Shown piece after piece: positions 36,601-46,160 of a stretch of DNA of 64,000 nucleotides (position 1 is the first letter of the stretch; each line of letters begins with the position of its first letter). A program made the translations under genes and the position numbers. This DNA comes from Siderastrea radians (Eukaryota; Cnidaria; Anthozoa; Scleractinia; Rhizangiidae), in the NCBI GenBank assembly GCA_964017195.1, contig OZ024894.1:28070825-28134824 (forward strand). Direction: 5' to 3'. Under the pieces are notes generated by a model. It was given only the letters and a program-made list of their open reading frames with translations, had not been told where the DNA came from and made no database searches.

Positions 36601-39600
36601 GTCAAGTCAAACAAAGTTAAACAGCACTTCAAGCTCAGTCATCTTCGTCCGAATCACTAACCACGCGTCATTTTGGAAGAGATAGCGGTGGAGATTTCTG
36701 ACCGACAACAATTGTGCATTTGTTGAAGACAGCTCCTGAGAAAAGATGGGTTCCGTTTCCTGACTTTGACAAACAAATGACATAAAAGATTGTTAAGTTC
36801 CTCGGTGGGAATTTCTTCAATGGCCCTTGTTTCTTTAACGGACTTGAGGTCAGTTTTCGTCTTTACTGTTGTATTTTAATACGTTTCGATTTTCTTCAAT
36901 AAATAAAGAAATTTCACTGCCGTCTAGGTCAGTGCTTGTCTCTAGGATCTCGTTTTCGTTAAAAACCTCAAAATTTGGTAAGCACTCATTGTTTTCTTTG
37001 GGAAAAACGAGCGTTTCGGCCATTTTTTCATCGTTCACCTTGTAACCCTAATGCCTGACATGGCATTTGTAGAAAACCTGTCAAACCGGTCTTCTCGAGT
37101 ACAAATACCGTGGGATATTTGTACTCGTTTTGGGTGTTATTTGTACTCTACTGAATGCAGTTGAATAATAAAGTACAGTACAGTACAGTACAGTACAGTA
37201 CAGTACAGTACAGTACAGTACAGTACAGTACAGTACAGTACAGTTTAGTACAGTGCAGTACAACATCGTATGGCAGTACAACATGGCATGGCATGGCATG
37301 GCATGGTATAGCATAGCATAGCATAGCATAGCATAGCGTAGCATAGCGTGGCATGGCATGGCATAGCATAGCATAGCATAGCATAGCATAGCATAGCATA
37401 GTTTAGTATAGTATTTTACTGTATGGTAAAGAATTGAATTAAAATCACGTTCTGCTAATGACTATCCTTTTGTTTGGGGGGGGGGGGGTGGATGTAGCTA
37501 GCTTAAAACAAGCTATTTTAAGTAGTACTTTCCTTTTAACAAGTTTACATGGATTAGATACCCTCGTGATCACCATCCTTAATTCTTCAAAAAAAAATTG
37601 AAGGACAAAAGATTATTAAATAGCAACAACATCATCAACAGAAACCTTTTCATGTCTAGACAAATGTGGTAACTCTATAATGTGTTCTTCTTAGGAACGG
37701 CGTCGCGAAGGTGTTCCCAGGAGGGAGCATGGAAAAAAGCAAACTTCACTGGCTGCAGCTCTGCTGAATTTAACAAGCTTAATAATACGGTTCGTAAGCA
37801 AATTTTAACTACTGAGAGATTTTTCGAGTGGGGTAACTATATGGGCTATTTACCATTGTTATATAGCTGGCGCGCTAGTCCTATCGAATTCCTATCGAAC
37901 CATCATGGTGTATGTCTCTTTAGTATAATTGTTTAGGTGATTATAGAGAAGTGCTATGATTGGTCGAGGATTGCGTCATATCTTGCTATAATTGTCAAAT
38001 AAACGAACGGCCGGCGCGATGCGTATATAACATGACGTTTGCAGTTGCATTTTGCTGCAAAAAGAAGATCACATTTCATTCAAAATGGCTGCTGGGCTCT
38101 TTACGCGTGACTTTTCAAGATGGCAATATCTTACTCTCTTTTAAAACTCGACAAATTAAGCGATGGAATTTAGAGCTTTTGGAGCAAAGAAAGCATCTTT
38201 CGAGGCCGAACTGCCGCTTTGTCAAAGCCTACACATTCTTCCATCTCCAAAAAAGTTTTCGAGCTGCGAACTTTCTAGGAAATGCTCTAGCTCTTCTACG
38301 AGTCTACAGTAGAGTAAATTACACGTTTGATTGTAAATTTTGTACCGAAATAGCTTCCTAATTGAGGGATTCTTCGTATTCTTTTACAGTTTTCGTAAAA
38401 GTTTTGAAAAACGTGCACAGTTCGCATCAGTAATTGCTCTTCAAAATAACTCGCACATACAGCGAAATCGCTTGCGTGTAGCTTCCCTCGAAAAAAGAAT
38501 TCAACGCGTTCGTTTTTAGAAAAGAATAAAGGCGTTTATTGATAGATGTATTATTTAGTTTACTTTCTCTTGTTCTGTGAATCTCCATTCGTGAAATCTC
38601 GAAAAAATAGTAATCTGACCGGAACAGACACAAATCTTCTGTTGTGGTTTGATTTCACGCGAGAGACAACACGAGGAAACATGCGTAAATTTTCAAAATT
38701 TTGACTTTGAGATTGTATTTTCGGCTAATTCTTAATTGACAACTGGTGTATTTCATTCAAAAGTTAGAAATTTTAATTAGACCAAGCGCGTTTTGTTTTT
38801 TTGAGCCGATAAATTGTCCCTTTCGTACTACACATGGGGTTGTTTATTACCAACTGGTGATTCAGAGTGAAGCGATCAAAAACAGGCGGCCGTCAATGGG
38901 TATAATCGTTCAGATTTCGCAGGCATTTCTATTGGCTATGTTATAAAACAATTGGTTCATGCTTTTAGCTGTGCGTACATTGAGTTGTGGATGCACTTGG
39001 GAAGTTTAGAGGGCACCCAAAAAGCTAGTGTTGCTCGAGGCGCACTTTTAACGCTTCTCTCGTGCTCTCCAATCTTCCTGCATGCATCCATAACTCGGTG
39101 CACGCACGCTACAGCAGGAACCAATTATTATTTTTTCTTGTCATCTTCTAGATGGAAGCAATTGTGGGAGGTTTCCAATCAGATCTAAATGCCCAACAAG
39201 TTCTTGCACAGCTGGCAAACGCTTCTCGGCCAAAAAAGGACGATTCAGACAGGCCGCCACAAATATACGGAGGAGACTTGGTGATAGCAGTGGATGTACT
39301 TGCTAAAATGGCCCAATATAATGCTATCCAAGGAAACGTGAGCTCGACAGACGATCTTGAAAATTACGCCAAGGTTGCCAGTAACTTGCTGGACTCGACG
39401 AACAGTAGGACTTGGAAAGAATTGGAAAGAGTAGGCTGGCTTTTCTGTTTTGCTTAAGTTTGTATAAACAGCCACTCTACCTCGGATTTTTTCATGATGT
39501 CTTCTTTCTCTGATAAACAATTGTAAATTCTTGTGGGATTTCTGTGGAGAATGTGTTAGAGGCTAAACTGCAAGCTTACGATTTCGGCGCTGAGATCTAC

Positions 39601-42600
39601 AGAAATCTCATGAGATCCGAGAAGTTTAACTCTTCATCCATATTAGCGTGTTAGCGTATTTATTAAAAAAAAGTAGTGCTAACTGTGAAGTAAGCGCAAT
39701 ATGGGAAAATGAAGAAAAATATGATTTTTATCCCATTTATTTTAAGATTGTCTGCAGCAGCATTTGTAAAATATATATATAAATATATATACATCGTTGG
39801 CTATCCAATTTCTTTATACAGTCATAAATATATATATACATATAATGATATTCAGAGCACATTCCATGATGTTTTAATCAACCCCCTGACAGAGCTATAA
39901 CCATGGTAAGCTTTGAGGGTTGTGAATGGCTTAGCAGCAAATACGTTCTCTCTTTGCGGGGTTGAAAGAGGCTATGTTAACAACACCTGTTTTTAAGAAT
40001 TACTTAAGAAAGCTTAAGTCTTATTGTAGTCAAAGGGGAACCATAAGAAAAATGTTTCAGGCTTGTCTTCGACAACTCTAAATAAGCGTGTTTGGGTGCG
40101 GACGAGAAGGATGCATTGCAACTTTTAAAAAAAACTGTCTATTTTGTCTCTAAAAATCTTTTAAAAAATTGATTATGGTTCGTTCTCCCTTTACGAAAAT
40201 CACTTCATGTACTTCCTCTCGATGTTTCAGCATTTAGTGCTTGACGAAAAGTACCTTCAGTTAGTCTTTTTAAATTTCTCCTTTTTGTTGCTCCAAAAAA
40301 CCCTCGAGCTCGAAAACACCTATGACTTAGCCCCATTTATGGTTTTAACTTTCTTGTATGTCTCTTATGTTCCTATGCAGGCTGGCCAAGCCAGGAGTCA
40401 AATCTTAGTCAAAGTAATGGATGATTATGGATTCGGAGTTTCTGCAGCTTTTAACGAAACCACAGAATCAATGGTTGCTGAGACAGAAAACCTGGCGATG
40501 AGCATTTTTCGAGTTGATGAGGACAGTCCAGTAAGAAGTTTTTTTGTTCTACTACTTATTTCTACCTCAATGAAATCTACCCACCTGATTCGGAATTTTG
40601 AACATTGTAGCCCAATTGTATTATCCCAACTTGCTGCAAGTGCATTTTCGCAGAGAAAATTCGAGACATTAGGTTAAGAAATGCTTATGCCAGACACTCA
40701 TATTTTCGCTTTCTTGACATGCCAATAATTAAGCCTGCCGTACTACGAAAGGTAAAGATATAGACATAATAACAACATGATCTAAAACAAAAACAAACAA
40801 GACAAGAAAAAAACAACAAAAGAAAACAAACAAACAGGCATGTCCTAAATGACAGCAGGCCCTCCTATATCATATACAACATCAGCGAAAAAGAAACCTT
40901 TTCTAGGTAATAAACGTCTAAGTGCAGTGTCTTATTTCCCTTTTAGTTGAGGGAAGAAGGTATAAAGGTCGCATACAAGCAGAGCTCCATCTATTTGCCT
41001 CCTCAAGCGTTCAGTTCATCTTCAAATTCCCGCATAGTGACCCTGGTCTACCTGACATTAAACGATGTCTTACCGCTTGCATCAGAAGACGAGAATGGAG
41101 ATGACCAGGCTCAGTCGGCCAATACCACTATCGTGTCTGCCGCTGTCGATCCCAAACCTCTGGAACTGTTGAACAAACCGGTCAAAATTGTTCTTCAAAA
41201 TACGAAGGTTCTTATTTTCTAGTTTTTGCAATTTTTGAACTTCATTTTTATTGATTAACTAAAGAATTTTAATTCTTTTTTAATAGACGAGTTCCTCCTC
41301 TGGTGTCAATCCACAAGGAAAATGTGTGTTTTGGCGGCCAGAAGAATCTGCGATTTGGAACACCAGTGGGTGTAGGCTTATCTCTAGCGAATCTGAAGTC
41401 ACTAGTACAATATGCGAATGTGATCACCTGACCATCTTCGCAGCACTCATGGATCCATATAGATCCACACAGGTAAGATACAAAATATGCCATTTTCTTT
41501 GTCGTAGATGGAAAATAATCAATAATTGTAAAGGAGAACGACATGATTTTGTTATGTCATCCCGATGCTTGACATAAATGAGGAACTGAAAAAGCAGCCA
41601 ATTTATTTTATTGCTTTTGTCTCGAGGCTACAGGAAAGTACGAATTACCTCCTGTCAATTATATTTTTTTCTAGACGAGCAAAGCACTGGAAATCATCTC
41701 AATTGTTGGCTGTTCCATTTCACTGCTTGCAGTTTTAATTACCATGGCAATTACTGCATGTTTTTGGAGAGCGCTTAAAAGTCCAAGAGCTAAAGTGCTG
41801 CTTAACTTATGCCTAGCAATCGCCTTCACTTGTGCACTTACTGTCTTCGAAGGATTAGCTAGAAACAAGGTAGGTATACTTGTTTATGCATTGGAACTTT
41901 TTAAGAACGTTGGCTTCCTCTACTTGTATATCGAAGACCTGTTTTTTATGTCAATGTAACTCGACAGAAAGGGATGTGGCTTATTATTTTCCTTCAAGTC
42001 ACACTAACAGACTTAAATGGTGGCCTTAGCGAGAAAGAGTTACCTTACTGTGTAATACAAAGGGTAGTGACAACATCACATATCTTGGCATGCCAGGTTA
42101 TTTTAATAATAACCTCTTACTAACTGAACGCGAGGGCGGTACTGGGGAATATTGGCCCGAGGTCGTGGCAGAACGGACGGAGCGCAGCGAGGTCCGTACA
42201 AAAACGACCGAGGGCCAATGTTCCTCAGTACGGTCCCGAGCAAGTGAAGTTAGTAAGTAGTTTATTATATGGCATCAGTTTTCGTACGAAACAACACTTC
42301 TGGTAGTTCATTCAAGTCAATTTCCGGCGCGATGTCAAGGAAAGAAGGCAGCGATTTTAACTGGCTATCGAATCAGTTTGATGATCGTTGCTGTCGATCG
42401 GCAAAAACTTGCGTGGCTCTTGAATGAAAACTGCTCTGCTTCTATTATATGTGTCAGTTTTTCGTCGTCCTCTACAAAACAAGATAGTTTTATTTGAAAA
42501 TACTTCTTCGTTATGGGCGGAGACAATTCGGGGAAAAGAAGAATAAATGAAAAGGCCGCGATAAAATCTCAGAAACGTGCTTCTCAAACTGGAAATTGTG

Positions 42601-45129
42601 GCAGCGTGTTGTTAGCGGAGCTAGCGCGTCAGCGGAGCTCCATTGCTAAGGAAATTTGGTAACCTATCAAGCCAAGAAATTTTGGTAGTGACGTAATAGT
42701 CACGTGACCGTCCGTACGTACGTACGTCTGTCCGTCCGTCCGCACCACAGGGTTACCAATACACTTCATACACTGGATATCACCCTGTGCTGAATCCCAT
42801 GTGTTTTTGGCGCGAAATCGCATGTTGACCCGCGTTGTAGCAAAACAAGCAAAGACAACAAAAGTAAAAAACAAATTTGTTAATGGAAAAAAAGTTCAAA
42901 AGAATACTCAGTTGTCTTTTTGGTGGAAGGGGAAGAGTTCAATTTAGGCGAAAAAAATTAGGCGATAAAGTTCAGGCGAAAAGTTCAAATTTGCCTTGTC
43001 GGTTCTGTTCGCAGCTTTTCGCAGCGGTTTCGACGCCAAATATAGCAGAGCTAGTGCTTTTTGGTTATTTCTGTCCACAACCACTTTTTTTACGGTGTTC
43101 CGAACACATTTTGCCAGGAAAAACACCAGTATTTTCATGCTGATAGGCAGCTTGTCACGAAGAAAGAAATAAGTATTTAAATTAACGTGGAAAATGTCAA
43201 TAAACGCTAATATCCGGACCTAATATCCGGTTTCATACGCCGACGCCCCGGGTTCGGCTCTCAGCGAGGATAAGAATTTTTTTCTTTTGTGTTTTCTTTT
43301 TTTTTTAATTTAACGACTTGAATGAGAATATTTTCACAAATTAATAACTGCCAGCAAAAAACAAACAAACAAACAAACAAACAAAACAAAAAGGGGGGCT
43401 CCGCTTTTAGGCTTGGCTAAATCTATATATCAGTCCGTAATGTGAACGAAGGAACACTCGAACTTAAAAAAAAAGACACTGGAAATTATCTCTCCATCAA
43501 ATACTGCAAGTTGTTTGCTTCAGTGGCCTTATGGAGAACTTTGTGGATGCTGAGAGCAAATTTTCGTCGCACCTAACAAAGTTGTTTTTAGCGCGATCTA
43601 CATCAAGAGCGGACTTGTGAACAAGCTAAAATTTATTTTCAAGGATGTCCACTACAAGAACAAAAATCTCGCTAAGGAACCAAGGTACACTGTTAGTTTA
43701 ATACATGTACGGGTAGCTTTAATTTGTTCTTGTGGAAAGCGCTGACTGAAGCGATGGCCAATATTAAACTAGATAAGAACATGATCGTTTCCTTTCGATT
43801 TACAGCTGCTGATGAAAGCCGTTTGCTAGTTGTTTTGCAGTTTTCAGTTTTTTTCGCCGAGAGGTTTCTTGTGAGAAATGTACTCTTTTGTTTATGCTGA
43901 ATCTTAATATTTATTGTTTAAGTGTTGGCCGATTTACTCGGCTCTTTACAGCTTACAGTCTAATAGCCGTACAAAAAAAACAATAAACACACAGTTTCTA
44001 AATACTGAAGAACGTTGGCCATGCTTTTTGATTCACTGTTGGCGAGTGCTTTGCTTATATCAAAAAGTCGGTAAAGTTAATTGACGAGCGCTTTTTCTAA
44101 ACAGACGTGTTTACCTCGTTCATTCCGGTTTTGTACCAGCTCCAAACCTTTCCTTTTTTTTATCTTCTTGCGTTTTCGCAGTTTGAATTTCGCGGGAGCG
44201 GGAGCGCGAAAAACAAAAAATCCAAAAACGACCGTTTCCATAGTAATGGTCCGTACTGTAAAATCCCGACCGAAAACTAACCAATCAGAACACTCGATTT
44301 AGACTGGAGAATTGCTTGCCATATAATAATAAAGAGTAACTTTTGAAATTTATATCTATTTCCTCTGTCTTCCAGGCGGGGTGCTCTGTGGTAGCGGCTT
44401 TGCTGCACTATTTCTTGCTGGCCTTGTTCTCGTGGATGCTGTGCGAGGGCATCCTACATTATTTGTTACTCGTGAAAGTCTTCGGAGGTGGCGCTGGAAA
44501 CAAACTGAAGTACTTTTACATTCTAGGATGGGGTATGCTTTCCTTTAACGGACATTGCTATTCTTCGATTACATTAGTCTGATACTCAAGTACACACCCT
44601 TGTTCTTAGAATGGCTACACCTTTCGCTATAGGGACTTTCTTCTGCCTAGCTGATATGACCTTGATCGCCAAGAGTCAATTGACACACGGCAGCTGTACA
44701 TTAACTGAGTTGATATATGTGAAATTGGCCAACTAATTTTTGTCCGTTTTTTTGATACCAAGTGACTTAAGTGATTGCTGTTTCGTTCGTTTACCCTCTG
44801 CCAATAAAATAACAAAAAGCAATGTCTGAAGAACACCATCAAAGCAAAACAACGGCAAAAAAACTGTTTATTGTGTTTTCGGGTAATCTCTTTCTTTAAG
44901 GGTTGTTTTGTCTTTCTCCAGGTTTCCCAGCTATTGCAGTCGCCATTTCACTTGCTGTCACTCAAGCAAGCGGTTATGGTAACGAAGCAGCTTGCTGGCT
45001 TGATGTCGAAAGTGGACTGATTTGGGCGTTCATTGCGCCAGCATTGCTTGTTATTTTGGTCGGTAAAAAATCCCATTATTATTATTAGTATTATTATTAA
45101 TACTGTTATTATCATCATCATCATCATCA

Positions 45130-45188
<59 letters not shown>

Positions 45189-46118
45189 TGTAGTTTTTGG
45201 AAGCCTTTCGGTTCACGTAAATAGAGACCATAGGAAACCACACCAACAGTCCCCAGAGGTCTGAAAAGTACCGTTCTCAACGGTTACTTGTGGCCGTTGG
45301 AGGTCAAACCATTGGGGACCACTGGAGACCAGTAAAGGCAATTGTGTGGTTGGGGTAGGGTGTGTGGGCAGGGATTGCCAAACTTTCCTCTTTATTTAAT
45401 AGAAATTAACAATTTTTTCAAGGTTTTAAATTACAGTTTCAATAGGCGTTTTATCAAATAATATTTAGCAATACCTTTTAAATTCATTTTCTGTTCCTTA
45501 CAATTTTACCGGAAGTTTACCGTTACCTTTATAATCGAGTTACCAAATCGTTCTTTCGCGCAGATAAATATCGTTGTATTCATCTTGGTTATTCGCAAAA
45601 TGATGGGAACGGTGTGCATGACGAGCAAGACACAGATTGAAAGAGCGAGAGCTGGAGTCAAGGCCTCCGCGGTCATCCTTCCCTTGCTTGGAATCACTTG
45701 GCTGTTTGGACTCTTAAGCTTCAGTTCACATACCATCGCCTTCAAGTACATATTCGCCATCTTTAATTCTCTTCAGGGGTTGATGGTGTTTGTCTTTCAC
45801 TGCGTGCTTAATAATCAGGTAAGGATATTGAAATACAGTGAATTAACCTGGGTGGACATCTTTTAAAAGGGTCGCCGCTAGTAGGCCGGGAATTCGCGAA
45901 GGCGATCACGTTTCGATATTCTTGAATGGACTAATAGTCATTAGCCAATAATGACTAATAGTCATTTCGCCATCTTTAATTCTCTTCAAGGGATGATGAT
46001 CTTCATATTCCACTGAAAGTTAAACAAAAAAGGAAGAGCACTGAAATACGTTAGGTACTTTCGATCTGACGACTACAAGTGCGAGATTCGGTACCATTAG
46101 GACACAATAATAATCATA

Positions 46119-46160
<42 letters not shown>

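Noticed and set aside
37081..37399. Minus-strand frames with Met-Leu-Cys-Tyr-Ala and Tyr-Cys-Thr-Val repeats
   Set aside because: Five-base repeats read in frame always give periodic peptides. There is no independent coding signal.
45059..45066. Using the GTAAAA donor at 45063 for the TM5 exon
   Set aside because: It would end the exon in phase 1 and put the next exon, which encodes clear TM5-7 sequence only in phase 0, out of frame.
45033..45280. Poly-Ile frames on both strands
   Set aside because: ATT/CAT microsatellite in an intron of the receptor.
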